Positions 24,159 through 35,347 of a stretch of 64,000 bases of DNA are shown piece after piece; position 1 is the stretch's first letter, and each line of letters opens with the position of its first letter. Position numbers and translations under genes: made by a program. Below the pieces are notes generated by a model. That model ran no database searches, was not told the origin of the DNA, and worked only from the letters and a program-made list of their open reading frames with translations. Source of the DNA: Casuarina equisetifolia (Eukaryota; Streptophyta; Magnoliopsida; Fagales; Casuarinaceae); contig CM052361.1 in NCBI GenBank assembly GCA_028551475.1, positions 13,523,501-13,587,500 on the forward strand. Direction: 5' to 3'.

Positions 24159-24290
24159 TGCGTTTTTCTAATGCTCTTTTTCTTGCGCCCAAAACACAAT
24201 TTATGCGTTTTAGTGATGCTCTACATGGTAAACTAAAAACGCATAGTTGATGTGTTTTTCTGATGTTCTACTTGTTGAGTTGAAAACACG
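24159..24290 (+). repeat. Short tandem-like repeats around tgcgttttt..atgctct
   Basis: The motif tgcgttttt followed by atgctct recurs at 24159, 24204 and 24251 (the last as tgtgttttt), spaced 45 and 47 bp. aaaacgcat-type inverses lie between them. It may be the remnant of a small DNA transposon. Confidence 0.35.
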
Positions 24291-25375
24291 TGGGCTTTTA
24301 TGTGTCCTACGTTGATGTATTTATTTGATTTAAAACAAACCGAATTATCTGCTTATGGATACAGCATTTGTTTGATTCAAAATGCACAACTTTGAAACTG
24401 TGTTTAAATCAAAACACACAGTTTCATGTTCATCAAAACGTACAATTTGTGTTTTACATATAAAACAAACGTAGTACCTTCTCACTCAAATGAAAACTAC
24501 TAACTTGAGGGACCCATTGTATGCTTCGTTTTACAATTCCTATGAGGTAAGCAAAAATTGGTTTAGTCATTTTTGGTGATGCTGGAATTTAAGGGTTTGT
24601 TATTATTGTGTCAAGTGTCTAGCAAGTATGCGGGTACTACTACTTAGGGCAGTAAGGATTATGTATTGCACAATATCTATCAACTATGACTTTTGGCACA
24701 ATAGTAACATTTAATAGTCCTAATATTTGAAGTTAGAGTATGTAAAAAGTTCAACTTTTGTCATCAACAGGTTATTGTGGGGATTCTTGAAGCTTGGCCT
24801 TGCGTCGTTGTTATAATAAGCATCTAAAAAGCCTGCTGGGAATGCTACTGAGGGAGTTGAGAAATAGGGCTTACTATTTCACTATCAACTATAGCTTTTG
24901 TATATTGATAGCATCTGATAGTCGTAAGATGTGAAACCATGATTCTCTATTGAAATCGATGGTGATTTTCTAATGATTTACTCAGCAGCAAACTGTTAAA
25001 TTCGCAAGTGGAGTATACATTGTTCGAAACATATTTTAGCTAACTAAAACAAAAGATGTTACACACATTTTAGAAACCAATTAATCTCCCCTCTCCCACT
25101 TATTCAGTTGCAATACACCTAACAAGAATCAATTTCTTATTTATGACATTGAAGATTGAATCACACGTAGAAATATAACATAATGAGAACTGATGAGAAT
25201 GAAACAATAATATTAACTAACGTTAATGATGCCAGCATACGCGAATCATGTATCAAGTGTAAAATGACGAGAAACTATTTTTGGTACATTAGAAATCACC
25301 AAGTACTAGAAGCAATTAAATCAAGCATAATTGAGACTATATGACCAAGTAGCTAGAGAAATGGAATACTTCATT
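24291..25375. other. Intergenic sequence, nothing recognised
   Basis: No convincing ORF or motif. Confidence 0.45.
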
Positions 25376-25660
25376 ACCTTTGTTGATGATTATGTAGGGT
25401 GCAATCATACCTTCCTTATCGAACACAAGCTCGAGATTGTTGAATGATTTAAACTCCTAATTGGAGGTAGACAATCCATTCGGTAGGTCATAAAAGCCTT
25501 AAACGATGATAAAGGTAGTGAATACATTGGTTTGATACCATTTCCAAATAAAATAAGATAAAACAAATATACAAATGCGCTCTAAGCTTCCATAAAGAAT
25601 GGCATCATTATACCGAGAAGACAAATGACTAAAATTCGTAGATATCCATGATGGTGTGCG
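25376..25660 (+). pseudogene. Copia integrase relic
   Basis: The + strand reads like the Copia integrase core with stops. FVDDY (about 25380) lies where the F(I/V)DDYSR motif belongs. DDKGSEYIG (about 25507-25535) corresponds to the RSD.GGEY motif, and NGIIIPR comes about 25 codons later. Spacing between the blocks is near the family norm. No LTRs were found, so it is a fragment. Confidence 0.5.
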
Positions 25661-27000
25661 ATGACTTGCCTCTCCATTTTTCAGAAAAATCAAGTCCCCT
25701 CTAGAAGTAGTGGATCAAATTATGACCAAAATTTTAAAAATATAACAGATAGGGGAACACGAGGCACATGTGCTCATCATAAAGATTTTAAAGGATGAGC
25801 AAGGAAACAAACATATTGAGAAAGGAAAAAATATTCTGGGGTTTTGACACAGAAGAAAGGATTTTATTTTTCTTGAAGACACGGTCAAGTTACCCCACTG
25901 AAGCATATTAGACTAGTGCAAGATGAAGGTCCTCAATACAAGAAGAACAGATAACGGGCATCCAAGATAGTTAAAGAATAAGAAAGTATGATGAACAAGG
26001 AAAGAGAGATTCAAATCTTGGGGAAAGTAAGAGTAAAATGCATAGGCAATTTTCAACCTACTTAGAGTATCATTATCTCATAGGCCTCTATGATATTAAT
26101 CTTAAAGCAGAAACTGATGAATTCCAAGACAGAGATAAGCAATAATGATGTTGAGTAACAGAATACGATAAAAAAGAACGACATTTTAAGTTTTGTTTTA
26201 TTTCCTTAATCAAGAAAATGGGTATCCTATGAGCAAGGGTTTGACTTTAAATAACTTTACATAGTATGTAGCAAAATGGGACCAGAAAAGCAACTAAGAG
26301 ACGGCTACATGATTTGTTTCATAATTGGAGAGATTTAAAAGTCATTAGCTGAATGATTCGATGCATTCTTGCCCAATATAGACATAATAGTTTGGTTGAA
26401 GATGTATGATTCCGATGAGTCACGAATATAATAGTTCGTATTAAAGTAGGGTCCACTTAAAGGCACAATGGTGAGAGCATGCAAAATCTATGCTTGGAAA
26501 GTAAAAGACAATGGTAAGGAGTTTAATGACAGCAGCCTAAAGGGAGTACTTGATAATAACTCTTGCGCATGTCCATACATGGACGTTTGCATAGATAGAG
26601 ACATCAATAATGGAGAGGCATAGGTTGTGATTCCAACAAAGAGGAGCTTTATGTTGATCACTTAAAACATAGTGCATTGAAATGCACAAAAAATAATGTT
26701 ATCAAAGGGATAGCACATAGGAAAAGGTGTGGCCAAGCATAGAATAGACAAAGCGTGTGTCGGTTTGATTTGTCATTGTCTCATGCTCATCTTGTGGATG
26801 ATAGAATGTTGGCTGATCATTCAATAACAAATGGTGGATACCATTTCCTTTTTTCTTTCTTTTTTTATTTTTTTTTCTTGCATGTAAACAAACTTGCATA
26901 TTAACATCAAATTTGAGATTAAGAAATTTTAAACTATATCAATTTATCATTGAGTTAACGAGTAACATATATAGTAGTACTATTTCATTTTATAATCTTC
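25661..27000. other. Probable further retroelement debris
   Basis: It follows the integrase relic without a clear boundary. No frame stays open and no domain is assigned. A T-rich run lies at about 26845-26880. Confidence 0.35.
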
Positions 27001-28600
27001 ATAAACTATAAAGTTTATATAAATGAGGGGCTATAATAATTCAAAACTTATGATTTGAGTTCGAGTTTGGTAATTGTTTAATGATAAAACTGAAGAGTTC
27101 TCTTGCACTTCCTACCGTTCTCGCAATATCCATACAGCTTCTCGAAGTCAGTGAGTGCAAGGCAAATGAACCTAAATTAACTCGCGAGAAGTGAAATTTA
27201 CCCGTGTAATGTACTGGCGTACGAGAGTTAGGTGAGCTGCAGCGTTTGTCGGCCAACACGGCCCCACCGCCATCTCAGTCACCGTCCGGTCCTTTCCAGG
27301 ATCACGCTCTGGCCGACACAACAGTCCGCCTCTTTATCATATCTTTTCCTTATTTTTGTCTAAATCCTGGGTAACAAAAGTTCAAACCTGAGCCCTTAGC
27401 TACATTCATGGCAACCAGCACCTAAAGCTCAGAAAACTACGAAAATGGGATCATTTCATCTTGTAAATGTTATCCAGTGGTCCAAGGTTCTCCGAGCTCG
27501 AGCTCATTATTTCTACTGTTTCTAGGTACTTCTTCCTCGGTTTGTTGTGGCTAACTCCTGAGATTTGGCCCAAACGGTGTTGGTATCACAATGGTAGGCC
27601 TATGGGTTTGGGAATGTGAGCTAGCTCATGTTAGACAAGAGTATATCTCTTACTGTCAATAGATTTAGAAATAAACTAACCCTTAACATGATATCAAAGT
27701 AATAGGTCTTCCTTTACAATGTGTTGTAATGAGCTCCATCATTATCAATATTTATTTGACTGTAATATTTCTTTCATTGTATAAAAGGAATACATTAAAA
27801 ATGCTTATTTCACATAAAAAAAATAGAAATACGTGAGTATGATGTTATGTTAGATAGAAATATACCTCTTATTGTTTATAAATTTTAAGATACCTCCTTA
27901 CTTTAACAACATCCAGTAAAAAGTTCAAGTTTAACATTTTGATAATGTACGTCAATGTTAATTAAGTGAAACATGAAGATATTTTCATGGCACATTATTG
28001 CTCTCCTTCTAGCTCTTCTGCGAGTGGAGGAAGTTGTTCTCCAATTGATTGGTGGGGTCATGATGATAGACTGTTCTTGTTAACCAATTCAGGCATGAAA
28101 ATTTATTATCATCAGAGCAAAAGCCCCTGTAATCAAATGAAATCTGGACCCCATTCAGATGCCTTCATGACTCCTGTGAAGTTCACAGACCAGTTCCTGC
28201 ATTGGATTAACGCAAATTTGACTATCAGAATCTGGGCCATATTTCACCCCCTCAGTTGTCCGGAAATCCATGCCCGGAAGAGGGAAAATGGAAAGGTAAA
28301 AAAGCCACAAACTTGGTTCATTCCACCAATGATGCTTTAAAGACTTGGGCAAAAGTTCATGTAGCTTTCAATTGATAAGACTTTTAGTACACGCATGGTT
28401 CCTGAGAATTCCTAAAGCCATACACACACCACAAGCCAAGAAGCACATTAAATAGCCACCATCCACCTCTTCTGCTTTCCACCTCGTTTTCCTGTTTTTT
28501 TAACCATGCAGCCAAAGCTAACAGTTTTTCTCCAGACGGATGGGAAACAAGTGGTTGGGACGGGGTAAAAGGAAATTGCAAGAACTTTGATGCTACTTTC
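27001..28600. other. Region upstream of the XTH gene with small repeats and unassigned ORFs
   Basis: 27230-27350 is GC-richer with an inverted octamer (tgtcggcc / ggccgaca). 27630-27690 and 27849-27908 form an imperfect 60-bp direct repeat, the first followed by atgatatcaaag. A 124-codon ORF at 27966-28340 is serine-rich near its start and matches no family I know. Antisense ORFs across it are equally open, so I do not call it a gene. Confidence 0.3.
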
Positions 28601-28881
28601 TAAGTCTATTATTGGCCTAGGGAACCTTTCGGACCTCTTTTAAACTAAATTTGTCACCATTTTGTTTGGTTTTGAGTCCTTTGCATCACAATCAAACTTG
28701 CTCATTTTCTCTTTCTAGAGAGGGACCCGCGAGTCCTCTTATTTATGTCAAACAGTAGTGCCATACTTCCTTTCATATACAACTTGTCTTAGGCGCTCTG
28801 TTCCACTCCATCATCCTGCATTTATACAAAGCAATCATTCTACTTTCTCCATAACGCTCTTTTCACCTTTCTTCCCCCTTC

Positions 28882-30453
28882 ATGGCTTTCCTTCTTTTCC
28901 TTCTTCTGATTCTCATGGTCCCTTCAAGCAATGCTCAATGGCCACCTTCACCTGGCTACAGGCCTAGCTCCAAGTTCAGGTCCATCAGTTTTTATGACGG
29001 ATACAGAAACCTCTGGGGTCCTACGCACCAACAGTTGGACCAAAATGCGTTAACAATCTGGCTCGACCGTACCTCAGGTATATTAAAACGTATGTAGTAG
29101 CTCTTGAATTCCTTTATTGACATTCTGATTGTTCTCCATTTTATTCCTTGGATGAATAACAGGTAGTGGATTCAAGTCGGTCCGTGCGTTTCGATCTGGG
29201 TATTTTGGAGCCTCCATTAAGCTTCAACCTGGCTACACTGCAGGAGTCATTACAGCTTTCTATGTGAGAATTTGATCCCCCAAAATTAGACACAGTAGAT
29301 ATACTTCTCAAGTATAAACCACTACTTTGCGCTTATTGTGTGTGCATGAATGGAGGCTATCATCCTTTCTCAGCCAACCTTCTGCACTGTCACTGTAATA
29401 CTGATTTGGGGCAATTGCAGCTGTCCAACAACGAAGCCCATCCTGGTTTCCACGATGAAGTGGACATAGAGTTCCTCGGGACGACATTCGGGAAGCCGTA
29501 CACCCTGCAGACCAATGTTTACATCAGAGGGAGTGGCGATGGCAGGATTATAGGCAGAGAGATGAAGTTTCATCTATGGTTTGATCCCACGCAGAATTTT
29601 CATCACTATGCTATCCTTTGGAGTCCTAAAGAGCTCATGTAAGTAACTTGTATTCAGTAGCTGAGGACCAGGAAGAGCAAGTTCTTGATGAGAAGAAAAA
29701 TGATGGTAAAAGAACAGGTTGCTTACAAAGGGACTCTGATAAGCTCCAAAAGATATTAATAGGAATAGTGATAATAATTAGTACTTTTCATGCTTTAATG
29801 ATCGACATTGTGAATTGTTGTGGTTGGCTCAGTCGGTACGTATGGAACGATTACTTACTAACTATGCTGAAAAGGGCAAGTGATTTGACACTAATTAAAA
29901 ACAGTATCTTGGTCAGATATAAATTATTCACAACTTGTTAGGCTGACCAGAATGTAGTTGTATCATAATTCATGATTAATGTAACACCTTTATAAAAGTC
30001 TTAGTATTCTATGAATATGATATGCAAGGATAGGCTGCTGGTAGTAGGTTTAGTGTCTTATCGTATATATTTTGTTATCTTTTCAGATTCCTTGTGGATG
30101 ATGTGCCCATAAGGAGGTACCCGAGGAAGAGCGATGCAACCTTTCCACTGAGGCCAATGTGGGTGTATGGGTCCATATGGGATGCATCGTCTTGGGCCAC
30201 CGAAGATGGAAAATACAAAGCTGATTACAGGTACCAGCCATTCGTCGCAAGGTACACCAATTTCAAAGCCAGCGGTTGCTCCGCCCATGCACCCTCTTGG
30301 TGCCGTTCGCTCTCCGCTTCTCCTTACCGGTCCGGAGGGCTGACCAGACAACAACACTGGGCCATGCAGTGGGTTCACCGCCACCATTTGGTTTATGACT
30401 ATTGCAGAGACCCCAAGAGGGACCATTCTCTAACACCCGAGTGCTGGGGTTGA
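28882..30453 (+). CDS. XTH32: Xyloglucan endotransglucosylase/hydrolase, XTH31/32 type (GH16)
   Basis: Exons 28882-29077, 29163-29263, 29421-29638 and 30087-30453 join in frame to 293 codons, the usual XTH length. All introns are GT-AG. Residues 1-18 are a hydrophobic signal peptide cleaved before QWPPSPGY, so the enzyme is secreted to the wall, where it cuts and rejoins or hydrolyses xyloglucan. The GH16 catalytic block [10 protein letters not shown] is at residues 110-119 (nucleophile Glu112, acid/base Glu116). The N-glycosylation site usual just after this block in groups I/II is absent, as in group IIIA. The C-terminal XET_C segment has four Cys ([18 protein letters not shown]) placed for two disulfides. 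Group IIIA members include enzymes with mainly hydrolase (XEH) activity; that this one is hydrolytic is inference. XTH31 versus XTH32 cannot be settled here. A possible poly(A) signal (aataaataa) is at 30735-30745. Confidence 0.95.
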
Positions 30454-30760
30454 AGGGAAAACTGATTTACTTACTTTGTTACTCTTGGAAATGTTGTGTG
30501 TGTCTTGAGATGTGTGCCTCTTGCCAACAAGGTCGAAGAAGGACGTCCGAGACTCCCGACAATGACAAAAGAAGTTGGAATTGTTATGTGTGCATCGTGT
30601 GCCTATTTTTGTTACAGTGATTGCGGTCTACACTGGTGGTTGGGAAGACAGTAAGGTAAGAGATGGAGAGGGATCAATGGAGCCCAACAGATGGGCTCCT
30701 GGGGTTAGGCCTGTCGGTTGGAGTTTCATTTCCTAATAAATAAGCAGAAGTTTTTGTCTT
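30454..30760 (+). other. Probable 3' UTR of the XTH gene
   Basis: Non-coding sequence after the stop, ending around an aataaataa poly(A)-type motif near 30735. Confidence 0.5.
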
Positions 30761-33500
30761 ATCCATCTCATGCTGATGCCATGCAAGCTCGGCACTTCGT
30801 AATTGTTCATGGATTGAACTTGTGAAATTAGATCAAAATATGAAATTGTTTGTTGGTGTGGATCTAAAAAGGAGGCTTCATGAGTTTTATAAACTTCTCT
30901 TTGTGACAGGAAATCAAGATGAAGCTAGCTTGGCTATAGGGTTTTGAGAGAGGGAGGGAGTGATTGAGAAAACTGCATAGTAGCTTTACTTCAGAATAAA
31001 TGTTTATAATGTCCTACTTATAATACAAGGACTTTAGGGTAAAGAAAAATAATTACAACATAATGAAAAAATATTTTCTTATACAAGTTGACCTAATTTC
31101 TCAAATATATTCTATTACAAATATCTCAATAATGGATGCAATCATAGAATATCGGGAAAAAAAAATCAATTACACGTGATTAGGACAACTATATCTCCAA
31201 TGCTCTTCATTCCATATCATTGTGATTTGGTGAAAAATATAAAATATCTGAACAAATAGACATGTTAGTGGAAGTACATGTTATCACGAAATATAGACAT
31301 AAAGTACATTACTTTACCGTAAAGCAACAAGGAACTTCCTGATTTCGCTGTAAGAACAATATCGAAATGGTGAAGTCTTTTAAAGAGTCAGGGAGTTTTC
31401 ATATCAATAAAGAATAAAGAAGTGAGGGGTTCACAAGGAGGATGTTTACCAGTGTCAGGCCGAAGATCTAATAGGATTGGGGAGTTGCGGGGAATGCTTT
31501 TGGAAACAGGGATGGAATCGACCCACTTGCCTCAATCATGACGCAAGAATTTACAAGAAATTTAACCACTAACCAGAAAGGGACCGAGAAAAACAAAGTT
31601 AAAGGAGTTTAGGAAGATCAAGGAGATAAATGAAGACAAGTATTAAAAGGTTAAAATGTATTTCAAAAATTAGTAGATGAATTCAAAGTTTATATATAAC
31701 TTAAAAGTTAATTCATAAGTTAGAAAATTACTCTTTTTTAAACATATATTTAGTATAAGACTCTCATCCTATACACAATTATGATATTAGTAACAATTAA
31801 AAGGTGACAAGAATAATATTATGTTATAAAACAAAATGTCAATCTAGAAATGGCCTCATGAATTAAGGAGATAGTATTTTCATTTAAACTCTACCTTAAG
31901 ATTTTATGAGAGTATAGTTCTCAAGGAAATAACATATAATTACAAGAGAATCTCCTCCTAAGATTGAATTTTTGAGTTCCCAGGGGCTGAAGAAGGATAA
32001 CCGGCGCAAGGTCCTGCCAAACAAATATGATACTCCCATTTCGGATCTGAAGGCATGCCTTCTCCATAGCCTGTTTAGAGACCTCCAGCAATCACAGGCT
32101 CGCGGAGATACCGATTGGAAATCGAAATTAATTGTAATTCATTTAACAAAGAAGAAAACGATGTTCTGTTTACAGTCTTTATAGCTTTTTGATTGACAAA
32201 GAACTTGGAAAAATAATACATTGAATATAAATTCATCAGCAAGAATACTCCTGCCCTGACCCAGGCGACCCAAGGCATGATTCTGTCCATACTTCGCACC
32301 CTTGAAATGACAAGTCAAACAGTAGTTTCAATGACGTCTAAAAGGACAGATGTAGCAACGGTGGGATCCATGTTTTACAGGACATAAAGTTTCTAACTGG
32401 CCATTATTTTCTAGAACTCCAATCTTGGAGACTTTGACAGGAGTGAAAAAAAAAAAAAAAAGAACACATCAAAATAATTTGATTTCAAGGACATCTAAAA
32501 GGACTAATGTTTGAAACATGTCACATCATCGGCAAGTAATCGGGGCAATAATTTTCAATATAAAATTCTATTAAAACATTTAAACGTAAAATGGAGGAAA
32601 TTGTATTTTTTAAGCATTCTGATATATTATCAGATTGCGTCCTCGGTATTTCGCCCACAAAAATGCTATCCAAACATAGATGTAGTAGTTTAAGCCGCTA
32701 AATTGTGAGACGCATATTGAATCCATGAAGAGTCGAGCCATTTTGCAACAAAATTGACAGAATTGACATGACAACATCCCTTAGCATCCACTAAACGTAG
32801 AACTCATGATAATGCACGAATACGGATAAGAAAATGTACTTCTATCCTCTCAATCTATGGGACATCTGAGTGTGATTAGAAATGCTGCGAGCAGCAATAA
32901 TACAAAAGGCAAAACCATCATTGCTAGATGACATAATGTGGCCACTAAGCTGTCGAACTCAAGGAGAAGGATATAATGTTTTCAAACACGTAGATGAAGC
33001 AAAGATCCAAATCCTCTTAGCCTCCAATCCTTCTCTCCTTTTGACGCGTTTAAAGAATTCGAGTTTGAAGCGATTGGTTTGAGCTTTAGTTGGTGTCTCC
33101 CAACAAGAAGAAAATGAACAATGGTAACTCGTCAGGAGGAAAAGTAGGCAGCAAAAAGGTGGTGCATGGAATATGTATGCTATGTTATAACATTCCCGTA
33201 TGATGACAATTCAACCTCTTTAGGGCAAGTGTAATGATATTAATGCGATTGTACCATCTAGTAATAAGTACTTTCTACGGAATCCAAATATCAATGAACA
33301 TGGTACATTTGTAAGTAACCTAAATATTACCCTCTTTTTTTTTTCTTTAGGTAAAAGCAAACTTGAGGGAAGCAAACTTGAGAGAGAGAGAGAGAGAGAT
33401 AAAAATAAAAAAGTAAGGAATTGAGGGGAGCTTTAGGTTAAAATCTTACCCAACTTTCTATAGCTAAAGTATCATTTCTTTACCCTCTTTCTTATTGGAC
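30761..33500. other. Intergenic sequence
   Basis: No gene recognised. 31972-32184 (+) looks locally coding (PISDLKACLLHSLFRDLQQS) but is isolated, unassigned and also open on the minus strand. A (GA)n run is at about 33381-33401. Homopolymer tracts occur at 32448-32461 and 33333-33345. Confidence 0.4.
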
Positions 33501-33512
33501 TGAATGACAGAA

Positions 33513-33549
33513 AATCCTTAGGTCGCTGGTTCGAATCCGGCAGGTCGGA
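33513..33549 (+). pseudogene. 3' half of a tRNA-Tyr gene
   Basis: From aatccttagg to caggtcgga this equals the 3' half of plant nuclear tRNA-Tyr(GTA): the 3' side of the anticodon stem, variable loop, T arm (ggttcgaatcc B box) and 3' acceptor strand. It is followed by a T run (33550-33554), a pol III terminator. The D arm, 5' acceptor strand (ccgacc) and the GTA anticodon are missing; only ggactg at 33497-33502 hints at the 5' anticodon stem. It is therefore a truncated tRNA relic. Confidence 0.75.
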
Positions 33550-33554
33550 TTTTT

Positions 33555-35342
33555 GTTCTTTTTTAATTTTATTTATTTATTTTTTAGTTTGTCTTATAAC
33601 TCGTTAATAAAAAATATATGATTTATTCACCTTTAACAATTAATCGAAGTATATGCCTGCTATGAGAGGTAAAGTTAATTCTTATAATTCATTTTGGCTA
33701 TTTTTCATTTCATATTATTTGAATCACACTCCTCTGATTGATTGGGCTTAAAATTTTATAATTGATTAAGAATTCTGTGTTCAAGATAAAACAAAGTTGT
33801 ATATGCTCAAATCCCAGTCCTAATACAATGCTGATGAAGTCTTAGATATTTAATAGTGATGTAAGTAAAGCTTTATTTTTCTTATAAAACTTTATAATCC
33901 CCATAACACTTGCGCGTCCTCTATTTTTCCAATGGTATTATCATGAAAGCCCATGAAAGTAGTTTACCTTTCAGTTAATAGCAGCGATTCAGTTCAATCC
34001 TTTATACTTTAGGTGTACATTTTAGTTGATTGGATCCAAAGGCAAAGCACGGCCTCGACCATTAAATATCCAGAGTGGTCGATTCTATCACTCTTTCAAC
34101 TTACCACAATTACCACCATAATATAAGCATTGAACAAGAAGCAAGAGTAGAGGACGAATCCTCACTATTGCAGTAGGTATCTGAAAATTGCATTTGAACC
34201 TTAACCATATAAACATGCAAGATACAATTTCAACCATGTGAACCTTACAACATGCTCTCGTAAATTATGTTCTAAATTACACAAATCTCTACATACTAAA
34301 ACATGCTGGCTCTACACTTCATAACAAGCTCAGAAACCTGAAACAAAAGCCAGGTAGAACAAGAATTAAGACAACCTCTACAAACATAACATCAACTGGA
34401 AACGAAATTGTTTAATTTTCAGTGGTAGCTTGAGATTCCACCCACCACCATAGATGTGTGTGGACGTTGAGCATTCTTCATTATATTCTTTAAGTAAACC
34501 AAAACAAAAAGACCATTCAGTATTAAATGTAGAAGTGCTCACTGGTATATTCCCTCCATACAGGATTAATGACTCATCCTCAGATTCCACATGTGGGGCA
34601 CCTGATTTAGATCCAAACTGTTCTCCAGTCCCTTTTAAGATGAAAACCTTGACTGTGACTTTGTATACGTTTTTCCTCTTTTCGGGGTGCGTCAGTATCC
34701 TTTACCCTCTATGAGGGCATGAAATTTGGGGTTAAGCTATATATACCCTGCCCAACTTTTGTAGAGATTGGAGGTACCATCAATCTCGGTTTTTTTAATT
34801 GAATAAAAAAATATATCACTAAAAAAGGGACAAAAACAAAAGAGCATTGTCACTTGAAAGCATTTTTCACATATGATGGGGGTGCAACTTTGTAATGCAG
34901 CAACAAATAGCACTTCCCGAAAATCCCATGACCATTAAAGTTAGCGCCATAAATAATACCAACTCATGAATTAGCCAGACAGACCAACTTAAGAGAACAA
35001 GCCATGACCACTGGTCGAGAAGACACTCAAGTTGTAAACTTGATTTGTTAAATGCGGCAGCAAGTTTTGATTCCAAGCGACTTAAACAAATTGGATGTCT
35101 AATTGGACGTTTCATACAGAACACAGGTTAAGATTGATTTACCTCATAATAGAATATCAATATTCTAGATGTTAATAATGATGATAGTCATATCACCATA
35201 ATTGAAATAACATTAATTACAACTTAAATCAGTCAGATCATGTAACAACAATAACACAAATACTAATAATAACAATAGTAGTAATAAGTCTACTAAAATT
35301 TAAGTCGAAGGCAATCATATGAGAACTTCCTCAGAGACTTAC
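33555..35342. other. Intergenic sequence and likely 3' UTR of the minus-strand RFWD3 gene
   Basis: AT-rich with no recognised gene in 33555-34300. The part near 34330-35342 may hold the 3' UTR of the minus-strand gene, because a perfect donor (GTAAGT on -, complement of 35337-35342) lies five bases after its stop codon. The small ORFs at 34378-35124 are unassigned. Confidence 0.4.
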
Positions 35343-35347
35343 CTTTC

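Noticed and set aside
27966..28340. 124-codon ORF upstream of XTH as a separate gene
   Set aside because: The opposite strand is also open, composition is not codon-biased in a clear way and no family is recognised. It is left as unassigned.
30058..30426. 122-codon ORF antisense to XTH exon 4
   Set aside because: It is a shadow of the GC-richer exon on the other strand, without any family resemblance.
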